This document shows positions 1 through 7,490 of a stretch of DNA of 64,000 nt, piece after piece. Source of the stretch: Clostridiales bacterium (GTDB taxonomy: Bacteria > Bacillota > Clostridia > Oscillospirales > Butyricicoccaceae); NCBI GenBank assembly GCA_019421385.1, contig JAHZFK010000009.1:1-64000 (forward strand), written 5' to 3'. Numbering within the stretch: position 1 is the stretch's first letter; each line of letters opens with the position of its first letter. A program made the position numbers and the translations under genes. The notes beneath the pieces were generated by a model that was given only the letters and a program-made list of their open reading frames with translations, was not told the DNA's origin and made no database searches.

Positions 1-1015
1 TGCCGGTATCTTCCAGCTTGACCGGCGTTTCTTTATGGTTCAGTTCTTCGGCGTTTAAAAGCTGGCTGATTTCTTCCACATTTGTCCCCAGTACGGCCAA
101 ATCGTCCGTAAAAGTAAAGGCCGCGATAATCGGCTCAACAAGGCCCAGAGAGAAAATCACAATGGACAGGAAGGCGGAAAGTTCCAGGCTGCCGGAGAGC
201 CAGAACGCAAAGCCGCAGGGCAGTACGCAGATCAGCACCGAGGGCAGGATGGCGTTGTAGGCGCTCATGGTTTTCTGATTTTCCCGCATCCAGTCCACAT
301 AGTAGTTGGCGTTGTAATTCACCGCGTCAGAATATTTTTTGTAGGAACCGGCGGACTGGCTGAACGCTTTCACCACCTCAATACCTCCGATGTATTCCAC
401 GATGGCGTCTGCCATCTGCTTGCCCGCCTTGACGGCGCCCTCCCACTTGACGGGATAGTTTTTCATACCGGCGGACATGACCACAAGGCCCACCACCAGC
501 GTAACAAGGGACAGGAGCGCCATGCGCCAGTCCAAAAAGAACAGGTACACGGCGATCACAATGGGAACCAGCACATTTGCGGTCATTTCCGGGATCAGGT
601 GTGCGAAAGTTGGCTCCATTCCCTCCACCCGGTCAACAATCGTTGTTTTATACTGGCCGGATGGAGTATCTAAAATTGTCCCCATTGGGACGCGGGCCAG
701 CTTTGCGGTGATATTCTCCCGCAGATCGCGCAGCGTGTAATAGGTCGCTGTGTGGGAAATTGTTGTGGAAAGATTTGAGAATATAACTTTCCCTAAATAA
801 CCGCAAAGGGCAGTCACGCAAGCCGCAATATAGTGTGAAAAATTTTGATCCCCAGATAACATCAGCGTGACAATATGCGCCACGCAGAAATAGGGCACCA
901 TCTGGCAGGCCACGCCTAATACCGCAAGGATAATACTGCCGATGAATTTCCCATGATAGGGCTTGCCCCATCCCCATAAAGTTCCTATGGGTGACTCTTT
1001 CTTTTCCTTCTTCAT
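1..1015 (-). CDS. ABC transporter, fused permease/ATPase (5' part only)
   Basis: The 338 visible residues form the transmembrane domain of an ABC half-transporter of the exporter fold; the ATPase domain would lie beyond the left edge. The start ATG overlaps the stop of the upstream dual-ATPase gene as ATGA. Visible are several hydrophobic segments (about residues 18-38, 57-76, 135-180, 250-300) and the conserved coupling region ending near the EEISQLL stretch. Exporter-type ABC proteins next to ECF-type modules are known in Firmicutes, sometimes linked to siderophore or metal uptake by analogy with IrtAB and YbtPQ. That substrate is only a guess here. It is the last visible gene of the operon that begins at 3827. 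Confidence is high for the family and low for the cargo. Confidence 0.85.
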   Translation of the reverse strand, partial: MKKEKKESPIGTLWGWGKPYHGKFIGSIILAVLGVACQMVPYFCVAHIVTLMLSGDQNFSHYIAACVTALCGYLGKVIFSNLSTTISHTATYYTLRDLRENITAKLARVPMGTILDTPSGQYKTTIVDRVEGMEPTFAHLIPEMTANVLVPIVIAVYLFFLDWRMALLSLVTLVVGLVVMSAGMKNYPVKWEGAVKAGKQMADAIVEYIGGIEVVKAFSQSAGSYKKYSDAVNYNANYYVDWMRENQKTMSAYNAILPSVLICVLPCGFAFWLSGSLELSAFLSIVIFSLGLVEPIIAAFTFTDDLAVLGTNVEEISQLLNAEELNHKETPVKLEDTG

Positions 1016-2484
1016 TTAGCAGATACCCCCTTTATAAAATAGTTTCGGATTTTTTCAAGACCGGCCTCATCCATTTGAAATTGGTCGATGATGGAACCGC
1101 CCTCAAAATGGACAATATCCGTACAACAATCTAAAAGCAGTTCAAGATCATGGGTAATGACATACAAGGTAATGCCTGCATCCCTGACTTGCTTCAAGAC
1201 ATTAGCGACCTCTTTCATGTGTTTGTAATCAAGACCGCTGGTCGGTTCATCAAAAAATAAGATAGAACGCTTGGAGGCGATTGCCGAAGCAATCGCTACC
1301 CGCTGCTTTTGGCCGCCGGAGAGGGACATGGGGTGTCTGTCTTTGAAGTCGATTAAATCTAACTCGGCAAGGATTTCCTCAGCCCGCTCCTGATTTTCCT
1401 CCTCCATACTGATCAGGACTTCATCCAATACGGTTTCCGTGAAAAGTTGGTGATTGACTTCCTGCATCACCATGTAGCAGGTATTTAGTCTGTCTTTAGG
1501 CCGATATGTTCTGCCGTTCCAGATCACCTCACCGCAGCGCTTTTCAAGGCCGCAGAAACACCGGGAGAAGGTGGAGTTTCCAGCTCCATTATTCCCGATG
1601 ATCCCGACAATACGATTTGCGGGGATTTTACTTTCCCGGATGTGCAGCGTTTCCGGTTCGTTTTTGTAGGCAAAGCAGAAATTGCGAAGTTCCATTTGCT
1701 GACCGGCTTGGGGCAATGCTTTCGGTGGCAACAAATCTTCAAGAATAAAGGTACGCAGCCCCAACTTGGCTCTCTGTTGCTCCGTCAGGCTCTCAAACTC
1801 CGCTGCGGAGTAATCTTTTTCCGCCTTTCCGCCGGTAATATAGATAAAACGATCCGCAAGACCGCGCAGATAGTAGAGCCGATGCTCTGACACTATAATT
1901 GTTTTCCCCTGCGACTTCCAAAACGCAAGTATTGCTCTCAGATCGAGGATAGAGGAAGCATCCAGGTTGGATGACGGCTCATCCATAACCAGCACATCCG
2001 GCTCCATGATGGATACCCCGGCACAGGCAATTTTTTGCTTTTCCCCGCCGGAGAGATGAAAGATATTGCGTCCCATCAATTTCTCCAGGCGGAAATCCCG
2101 GATGGTCTTATCTAATCGTTCCCGAATACTTTGCTCCGGCTGGCCGAGATTTTCACACCCGAATGTGATTTCGCTGGTTGTGTCCACATTGAAAAATTGT
2201 GAGCGGGGGTTTTGAAACACGCTGCCAACCGTTTTCGCGGTATCATAAAGGGGCTGTTCCGAAACCTTTGCCCCATTTACCCACACTTCTCCATTCATTT
2301 TTCCTTCATAGTAATGGGGAATCAGACCGTTGATCAGCCTGGTAATTGTCGTTTTTCCACAGCCGCTTTCGCCGCAAAGTACGACGCATTGACCGTCCTC
2401 TACGGTCAGATTTATATCATGGACTCCACCAGCGTTCTCGTTTTCTTCTCCATAAGAGAAAGTCACATGGTCAATCCGTATCAT
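1012..2484 (-). CDS. ECF-type transporter ATPase, two ABC domains in one chain
   Basis: This 490-residue protein carries two ATP-binding cassettes and would energise the neighbouring S and T membrane subunits. The first cassette has Walker A GESGCGKTT at 38-46, signature LSGGE at 144-148, Walker B VLVMDEP at 164-170 and the switch His at 201. The second has signature LSGGQ at 388-392, Walker B ILFFDEP at 408-414 and His445. Its Walker A reads GNNGAGNST at 297-305, so the normal lysine is Asn303 (codon AAC at 1576-1578). Everything else in that half looks intact. The gene lies 18 bases after the T subunit gene and overlaps the next ABC gene by 4 bases. Tandem-ATPase EcfA fusions of about this length are common. 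Confidence 0.9.
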   Translation of the reverse strand: MIRIDHVTFSYGEENENAGGVHDINLTVEDGQCVVLCGESGCGKTTITRLINGLIPHYYEGKMNGEVWVNGAKVSEQPLYDTAKTVGSVFQNPRSQFFNVDTTSEITFGCENLGQPEQSIRERLDKTIRDFRLEKLMGRNIFHLSGGEKQKIACAGVSIMEPDVLVMDEPSSNLDASSILDLRAILAFWKSQGKTIIVSEHRLYYLRGLADRFIYITGGKAEKDYSAAEFESLTEQQRAKLGLRTFILEDLLPPKALPQAGQQMELRNFCFAYKNEPETLHIRESKIPANRIVGIIGNNGAGNSTFSRCFCGLEKRCGEVIWNGRTYRPKDRLNTCYMVMQEVNHQLFTETVLDEVLISMEEENQERAEEILAELDLIDFKDRHPMSLSGGQKQRVAIASAIASKRSILFFDEPTSGLDYKHMKEVANVLKQVRDAGITLYVITHDLELLLDCCTDIVHFEGGSIIDQFQMDEAGLEKIRNYFIKGVSAK

Positions 2485-2502
2485 AGGTTCACCCCCCTCC
2501 CG

Positions 2503-3246
2503 TCAAAAAGAAATCTGCTGCTGAAACAAAAACAAGGCAAAACAGATAACGCAAAACAGAATCGCAATCAAATCTTGAACATGGAAACCGATCTGGCACA
2601 CGTTTGTACGTTTAACGGGGGCTCCAAGCCCCCGTGTCAACGCAGCAGCAGAAAGTTCATCACCAATCTTCACAACGGACACCATCAAAGGAACAAGGCG
2701 ATATTCCACCATCAGGAAAGGATTTTTCCCGCCGAATCGTATGCCCCGCATTTTCATTGCATCCCGGATGGCCTGATATTCTTCGCTGATGGTTGGGAAA
2801 AAGCGAAAAATGACAGACATTGGAATCACAATTTTTTCCGTGATGTGCATACGCTCCATTGCGCCGATAAACTCACTGACCGAAGTGGATGAGATCAGAT
2901 AGGCACCTGTCATAATGCCGGGCGCAAACCGCGTCATGATAGATGTCACTGCCAGCACGATGAACGAGAGTAATCCGCTCAAACTCGTAAGGGCAATCCG
3001 TTCCAGTATAAAGCAAACCGCATATAGCACCAGATATTTTCCTGCTGTTTTGAAACGGCGTTCCGACAAAATCAGAGCAAAGGGGACAAGGCTTAGACAC
3101 GGCTTGACGATGTTCATAATTCCTTCGTTACTGGTACTGAACATCAGTGTTGTAATCGTCAGCAGCAGAATGAGCTTTGTCCGGGGATCAAGCAGGATTC
3201 CTTTTCTTTTTTCGGTTGTTGCTGAAAATGATAGCCCGTTCATCAC
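2503..3246 (-). CDS. Energy-coupling factor transporter transmembrane (T) protein
   Basis: This 247-residue CbiQ/EcfT-like membrane protein should couple the ATPase subunit to the substrate-binding S component. Hydrophobic segments are visible near residues 25-60, 70-110 and 215-245. The helical coupling motif regions show as RFFPTISEEYQAIRDAMKMRG and the downstream ALTRGLGAP, which match the paired Ala-Arg-Gly motifs of T proteins. The start overlaps the S-component stop as ATGA, so translation is probably coupled. The dual ATPase follows after 18 bases. Confidence 0.88.
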   Translation of the reverse strand: MMNGLSFSATTEKRKGILLDPRTKLILLLTITTLMFSTSNEGIMNIVKPCLSLVPFALILSERRFKTAGKYLVLYAVCFILERIALTSLSGLLSFIVLAVTSIMTRFAPGIMTGAYLISSTSVSEFIGAMERMHITEKIVIPMSVIFRFFPTISEEYQAIRDAMKMRGIRFGGKNPFLMVEYRLVPLMVSVVKIGDELSAAALTRGLGAPVKRTNVCQIGFHVQDLIAILFCVICFALFLFQQQISF

Positions 3247-3827
3247 ACAATGCCCGCTTTAGCAAAATGCTTTTTCAGAAGCGCCTTACCTAAAAGTCCG
3301 CCCAGGATCGCAAAAATGAAGATTCCGGCGATTACCAGAATAATGCTCCACATAGGCATAACAGTCATTACCCTGTCAGCGTATTCCTCACCAAAGCTGG
3401 CCGCAAAACTGGCCCAGGAATCCTCAACCATGAAATACATGGGGATATATGTACCAACCATCCAAAGGCTGAACACCGCATACCCGATCAGGCTCTTCTT
3501 GGCGCTTTTATAACCGCCGGATTTCAAGATCAGATCTCCCAGCAGCCCAAAAATCACGCCCATCGGTACGCCCCAAAATCCCATGCCAGTCAGCCCCATC
3601 AGCAGGCCGCTTAAAATTCCCATAATTGTAACCATGCCGAATTTTTTAACTCTGGTCAGGAACAGCATGAACGGGATGCCGGTAATCAAAGACCACAATG
3701 CTCCGAGGATCGGCAAAAAGATAGGTACAAAGCCGATGGGAATGGCGACACAGCAGCCAATCACAAAGTAGAGAACGGTGAACAGGCCGAGGTTAATCAG
3801 GTCTTTTGCTTGTAACTTGTTACTCAT
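3243..3827 (-). CDS. ECF transporter S component, MptD / TIGR02185 (Trep_Strep) type
   Basis: The product is a roughly 194-residue, very hydrophobic integral membrane protein that would bind the substrate of the ECF module. It has about five or six predicted transmembrane segments and a C-terminal glycine-rich helix (IFAILGGLLGKALLKKHF). The sequence resembles the TIGR02185 group, whose substrate is unknown. The start at 3827 was chosen because GGAGG lies about eight bases upstream; an ATG five codons earlier overlaps that ribosome site. It is the first gene of the leftward operon S-T-ATPase-ABC and is divergent from the AraC regulator. The TIGR02185 match comes from pattern recognition rather than a search. 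Confidence 0.82.
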   Translation of the reverse strand: MSNKLQAKDLINLGLFTVLYFVIGCCVAIPIGFVPIFLPILGALWSLITGIPFMLFLTRVKKFGMVTIMGILSGLLMGLTGMGFWGVPMGVIFGLLGDLILKSGGYKSAKKSLIGYAVFSLWMVGTYIPMYFMVEDSWASFAASFGEEYADRVMTVMPMWSIILVIAGIFIFAILGGLLGKALLKKHFAKAGIV

Positions 3828-3949
3828 AACGAATACCTCCATTCATTTGCTGGTTAGCGTTTTCTAACCTCTCTATAAGATACCATAGTTAGCAGTAGCT
3901 CTCTACAACCAATCATCTTTTTGGCTCCAAACAGCAACGAGTTTTTTTA

Positions 3950-3978
3950 TTGACTGACTTCGTTCGCAATTCTATAAT
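3950..3978 (+). promoter_or_regulatory. Promoter of the AraC-type regulator
   Basis: A sigma-A type promoter with -35 TTGACT at 3950-3955, a 17-base spacer and a consensus -10 TATAAT at 3973-3978, about 50 bases before the regulator's start codon. Confidence 0.8.
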
Positions 3979-4030
3979 ATAATTAAAATCCAAAGCTATG
4001 AAGCGGGCAATCGAATGACAGGAGCAAAAA

Positions 4031-5023
4031 ATGAAGATTGATGATATTATTAGAAAATGTATTGAAATACCTGGGATTTCACTAAAGCGCAGTGATTATA
4101 GCGCAGAACTGCTCTTGAACGGGAAAGATGGAAAGGGCTCCATGACCTTTTTCCCACTCTTTCCCGGAATTACTATCGCTTACATCTTTGTAAATTCACC
4201 CACTTGGACAGCACCGAATTTTTACGGAAATGGCTCCGTAGAGAAAGGCCCTTTACTCGTGAACTACTGTGTAACTGGTCGTTGCGAAATGATTTTGAAC
4301 AACGAAAACTTTGTCTATGTAAAGGACGGCGAAATTTCTCTAACAGAATGTTTCGCTCAAAAACAATATGTCTATCCCCGCCGTATCTACGGAGGAATGG
4401 AATTTTTTGTCGATATTGATACCCTAACAGAACAAAGCACATGGGTACAAAAGGAATTTGCCATTGACTTTCATAGAATTGTTGACCGCTTTTGTCCTGA
4501 AGGGGGCACCTATATTTCATCTGTTCTTCCCGAAGGCGAAGAAATATTAACAAAACTTTGGGGATTGATTGATATTCCTGTCCCATATTCGATTTCACAA
4601 ATGAAAATATACACATTAGCACTGTTTTCTCTATTGCAAAACATCAACGACATACCGCCATCACAAGCCTGCACTTTTTTCACAGAAACACAAGTAGATA
4701 TTGCAAAGCGGGTAGAAAAGATCATTACTTCTGATCTGCGTCAACATCATCCAGCTTGGGAACTTGCCGCGCAATTTTCTGTCAGCGAAACCAGCTTAAA
4801 AAATTACTTTCGCGGCGTTTTCGGGCAAAATATATCTATTTATCTACGGGAAGTCAGAATGAAAAAAGCCGCAGAGTTACTGACTTCTACAAGATTGTCC
4901 GTTGCAGAAATAGCAGAGTTGGTCGGCTATATGAATCAAAGCAAATTTGCATCAGTTTTCAAAAAACAATTCGGCCTATCGCCATTGGAATACCGGCGGT
5001 CAAAAAAACTGGAAAATATATAA
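4031..5023 (+). CDS. AraC-family transcriptional regulator
   Basis: This 330-residue regulator has an N-terminal sensory region and a C-terminal AraC double helix-turn-helix at about residues 235-325. The second HTH reads STRLSVAEIAELVGYMNQSKFASVFKKQFGLSPLEYR, split here by conserved AraC landmarks: AEIAELVGY followed by F-x-x-x-F-K-K-x-F-G and P-x-x-Y-R. The N-terminal half resembles the YbtA-like group. The gene is transcribed away from the ECF/ABC operon from a consensus promoter, a classical arrangement for a regulator controlling the adjacent transporter. Base composition is noticeably AT-rich compared with genes after 6 kb, consistent with the whole block being acquired. Confidence 0.92.
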   Translation: MKIDDIIRKCIEIPGISLKRSDYSAELLLNGKDGKGSMTFFPLFPGITIAYIFVNSPTWTAPNFYGNGSVEKGPLLVNYCVTGRCEMILNNENFVYVKDGEISLTECFAQKQYVYPRRIYGGMEFFVDIDTLTEQSTWVQKEFAIDFHRIVDRFCPEGGTYISSVLPEGEEILTKLWGLIDIPVPYSISQMKIYTLALFSLLQNINDIPPSQACTFFTETQVDIAKRVEKIITSDLRQHHPAWELAAQFSVSETSLKNYFRGVFGQNISIYLREVRMKKAAELLTSTRLSVAEIAELVGYMNQSKFASVFKKQFGLSPLEYRRSKKLENI

Positions 5024-5027
5024 GATA

Positions 5028-5065
5028 AAGCCGGGATTGCTTGCTGGCTTGCAAAATCCCGGCTT
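5028..5065. terminator. Hairpin after the AraC gene
   Basis: An 11-bp perfect stem (AAGCCGGGATT at 5028-5038 with AATCCCGGCTT at 5055-5065) starts just after the regulator's stop codon. There is no good U-tract, so it may be a weak, bidirectional terminator. Confidence 0.55.
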
Positions 5066-5080
5066 CATCTATGTCCAAAA

Positions 5081-5227
5081 TCAGATATAAACTAATTCCT
5101 GCAACAACACTTCCTCCACCTGCGCTTTCAGCGTGTTCATCAGCCCCGCCCAGCGCATAGGGTCACGGGCTTTCAATTCCTCGGTGACGCCTGCCGCCTC
5201 CACCATGCAGGGTAGCATAGCGTACAT
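5081..5227 (-). pseudogene. tnpV: TnpV-type transposon protein, C-terminal remnant
   Basis: A 48-codon reading frame ends in the sequence EEVLLQELVYI, preceded by AGVTEELKARDPMRWAGLMN. This matches the end of TnpV, a small protein of about 120 residues carried by conjugative and mobilisable elements of Firmicutes. The family tail typically reads like AEEIILNELVYC. The upstream two thirds of the gene are missing, since a stop codon lies at 5231-5233. This is a scar of an element rather than a working gene. The match rests on memory of the family and needs a profile search. Confidence 0.65.
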
Positions 5228-5950
5228 AAATTACCCATCACTTAATCCAACACCACAATCCCGGAATACTGCCCTTCGCACCTATGGACAGTTGAGTGGC
5301 AGTCATAGGGAGTAACAGGAAACATCCCGCCGGTGTGCCAAACCGGCAAGATGCCTTCATTTTCGCTCTGTCAGCAAGGGCTTGGCACCAGTTTCCAGCA
5401 TTGTCGTAATCCCGTTTGGCGCTCAATTCCGATCACCCGAACTCCTATGCACATCCTCTTTCTGCACCCATTTGTGGAGAATGTGGATGTCCTGCTCCCC
5501 GGAGCAGAGGATTTTGTATGCGTTTCGGCGCAGATGAAACTGGCCTTCTTCTGAGCGGCATCCACCGTCTCTCCGGCTTTCACGTCGTTATCCATGACGT
5601 TGGGGCAGCAAGGCAGATACCCAGTCACTATTATTCTTCAACCGTAGACTGTCCCGCCTGCCCGTGCTTGTGCCGCCCACAGCAGTGTCCGCCGTTGTGT
5701 TTCCCGCAGCAACCTCCGCCCAGGTCAGTGGAGTCCAGGTGCAGGATCCTCCTTAACGGTGCTCGCCTGAGTGTCCATTTGATTCATCAGTTCCAGCATG
5801 ACTCGCCCTCCTTCGAGTTTTCTGCGGTGAAATGTGAAAGTTTTCTCGTAGTTAGCAATAACCAACCTCAAAGCGAATTATACAAAATTCCACATCGTCT
5901 ATCAAGAAACGGACAGCCATAAGGCATAAATCACTCCTGTAACTGTTTAC
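5228..5950. other. Gene-poor eroded stretch with broken reading frames
   Basis: No intact gene is supported over about 720 bases. The minus strand shows fragments that look protein-like but break between frames: one ends in QYSGIVVLD at about 5241, and one has a ribosome site before an ATG near 5794. The latter begins MLELMNQMDTQ, stops after 24 codons, and continues in another frame as a Cys/His-rich tail (CCGKHNGGHCCGRHKHG). I do not recognise the parent genes. Together with the TnpV scar this looks like decay of an inserted element. Confidence 0.5.
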
Positions 5951-6238
5951 TTATTTCCGTTTTGGATTTTTGGGAAACCAGCCTCGCTCCACCCGCTTGG
6001 CCTGCTCCTTCAGTTCCCGGATACTCCACAGACAACTGGCGCCCAGTAGCCCCAAAAGAATGGATAAAAACCCTTGGATCAGAAGGGCCGCCAACAGGCA
6101 GAGCAGACCGACGATCAGGAACACCGGCCAGACCCGCCGGGTGAAGCGGTACTCGCACCAGATCACCAGAGGGTGAAAGGCACCGATCACAAGCAAAGAT
6201 GCGGCACTCACAATAACACCTTCCCAGTTTAGTTCCAC
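5951..6238 (-). CDS. DUF4491 family small membrane protein
   Basis: The product is a roughly 95-residue membrane protein. Its end, KRVERGWFPKNPKRK, and its start region, LLVIGAFHPLVIWCEYRF, are characteristic of DUF4491; function is unknown. Three hydrophobic segments are visible. A GTG start at 6238 is preferred because GAGGTG lies six bases upstream. ATGs at 6244 and 6274 give 2 or 12 more residues but have poorly placed ribosome sites. The first ten residues of the longest version do not resemble the family. Confidence 0.85.
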   Translation of the reverse strand: MELNWEGVIVSAASLLVIGAFHPLVIWCEYRFTRRVWPVFLIVGLLCLLAALLIQGFLSILLGLLGASCLWSIRELKEQAKRVERGWFPKNPKRK

Positions 6239-6296
6239 AGACATCACCTCACGGCTATCATACCATACACTCATTATGAATAAAAGTTAAATATTT

Positions 6297-6331
6297 AGGA
6301 GGACTCGCCATTAAAAGCGACGAGTCCTCCT
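6297..6331 (-). terminator. Strong hairpin between rubrerythrin and DUF4491 genes
   Basis: The arms AGGAGGACTCG (6297-6307) and CGAGTCCTCCT (6321-6331) form an 11-bp perfect stem with a 13-base loop. On the minus strand an A/T-rich run follows. It probably ends the perR-rubrerythrin transcript, although it lies 80 bases beyond the stop codon. Confidence 0.6.
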
Positions 6332-6411
6332 TTGCTCTGGACGGTTTTCGATGATACCCTTGTGCGGCCGGAGCGTTCGTTCCGAAGCCTTTTTATGATG
6401 GATAGGATGGC

Positions 6412-6948
6412 TTAATAGTTTTCTGCCTTGATCTCGAAGTATGCCTGCGGATGTGCGCATACCGGGCAAACCTCGGGGGCCTGCTTGCCGACAACGATGT
6501 GGCCGCAGTTGGAGCACTGCCAGATGCAGTCGCCATCGCGGGAGAATACCAGATTGCCCTCTACGTTAGCGAGCAGCTTGCGGTAACGCTCCTCATGCTC
6601 CTTCTCAATTGCGCCAACCTTCTCGAAGAGGAATGCGATGTCCTCGAAGCCTTCTTCATGGGCTTCCTTGGCGAAGGTTGCGTACATGTCGGTCCATTCG
6701 TAATTCTCACCGGCTGCTGCCGCCTTGAGGTTCTCAGCCGTGCTGCCAATACCCTCGAGCAGCTTAAACCAGATTTTTGCATGTTCTTTTTCGTTATTTG
6801 CGGTCTCCTCGAAGATCTTGGAGATCTGTACATAGCCGTCCTTCTTGGCCTTGGAGGCGTAGTAGGTATACTTGTTGCGCGCCATGGATTCGCCCGCGAA
6901 CGCGGTCTGGAGGTTTGCTTCCGTCTTGCTTCCCTTCAAATTTGCCAT
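6412..6948 (-). CDS. rbr: Rubrerythrin
   Basis: Rubrerythrin reduces hydrogen peroxide with a di-iron centre and is a main oxidative-stress enzyme of anaerobes. The four-helix N-terminal domain shows the metal-ligand segments FAGESMARNKY, ETANNEKEHA and the later EKEHEERY. The C-terminal rubredoxin-like domain has CSNCGH and CPVCAHP for one iron. The 178-residue length is normal. The ATG at 6948 is chosen because AGGAG lies nine bases before it; a GTG two codons upstream is too close to that site. It lies 54 bases after perR on the same strand and is probably co-transcribed with and controlled by it. Confidence 0.96.
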   Translation of the reverse strand: MANLKGSKTEANLQTAFAGESMARNKYTYYASKAKKDGYVQISKIFEETANNEKEHAKIWFKLLEGIGSTAENLKAAAAGENYEWTDMYATFAKEAHEEGFEDIAFLFEKVGAIEKEHEERYRKLLANVEGNLVFSRDGDCIWQCSNCGHIVVGKQAPEVCPVCAHPQAYFEIKAENY

Positions 6949-7002
6949 AATCACATACTCCTCACATTTTTGTATTTTTCAGACAGCAACCGCTGTCGGA
7001 AA

Positions 7003-7392
7003 TTACGCTTCCTTTGCCCGGCAGTCCTGGCAAATGCCCTCGAATAGAATGTCATATCGCTGTACTTCCACGCCGGACGCGTCTTCTACCTGCTCGATCA
7101 GGTTGCTCACATGCGGCATATGCACATCAAATACCGCGCCGCATTTTTCGCAGCGCACATGATAATGCTCGCTGGTGTTAAAGTCAAACCGGTCCGCACC
7201 GTTCGGCACGGGCACACGGCGAATCTCCCCCTGTAAAGCCAGCTGGCTCAGGTTGCGGTAAACGGTGGCCTTACTGATGGAAGGATGCTCCGCTGCGACG
7301 GCAGCATACACGTTATCCGCAGTGGGATGATTGTGCATTTGCAGAACGGTCTGCAAAACGATTTGACGCTGCACCGTATTTCTGGTCTGCAT
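7003..7392 (-). CDS. perR: Fur-family regulator, PerR-like
   Basis: This 129-residue metal-dependent repressor has a winged-helix N-terminal part (HPTADNVYAAV and SKATVYRNLSQL, the recognition helix). The C-terminal half has the metal-binding HYHVRC-x-x-C and a second CQDC pair near residue 123-126. The pairing with rubrerythrin points to a peroxide-sensing PerR role rather than iron-sensing Fur; this is inference from context. The promoter and a palindromic site sit directly upstream, so autoregulation is likely. Confidence 0.88.
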   Translation of the reverse strand: MQTRNTVQRQIVLQTVLQMHNHPTADNVYAAVAAEHPSISKATVYRNLSQLALQGEIRRVPVPNGADRFDFNTSEHYHVRCEKCGAVFDVHMPHVSNLIEQVEDASGVEVQRYDILFEGICQDCRAKEA

Positions 7393-7416
7393 GCTGTCAC
7401 CTGCTCCCTAATAGTA

Positions 7417-7430
7417 TAAATTCTTATTTA
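7417..7430. promoter_or_regulatory. Possible PerR operator over the perR start site
   Basis: A 14-base imperfect palindrome with outer arms TAAAT and ATTTA covers the predicted transcription start of perR. Its A/T composition and position fit a Per-box-like operator, although it is not an exact match to the B. subtilis consensus. Confidence 0.4.
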
Positions 7431-7431
7431 G

Positions 7432-7460
7432 AGTATATACCTAATTTGTAGGCTTGTCAA
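7432..7460 (-). promoter_or_regulatory. Promoter of perR-rbr
   Basis: A consensus -35 TTGACA (7460 down to 7455), a 17-base spacer and -10 TATACT (7437 down to 7432) on the minus strand, about 40 bases before the perR start. Confidence 0.8.
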
Positions 7461-7490
7461 GCAGAAAGAGGAAAATGTTACTGGGAGGCA

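Noticed and set aside
2212..2892. A 226-residue plus-strand frame spanning the ATPase and T-subunit genes.
   Set aside because: It is antisense to two well-supported genes and matches no family I recognise.
5416..5922. A 168-residue plus-strand reading frame through the eroded region.
   Set aside because: It has no ribosome site and its composition is that of an antisense shadow. The minus strand carries the better protein-like fragments.
6366..6391. A GC-rich partial hairpin followed by TTTTT on the plus strand, suggesting a small plus-strand RNA.
   Set aside because: The stem has a bulge, no plus-strand gene or promoter lies before it, and on the minus strand it lacks a T run.
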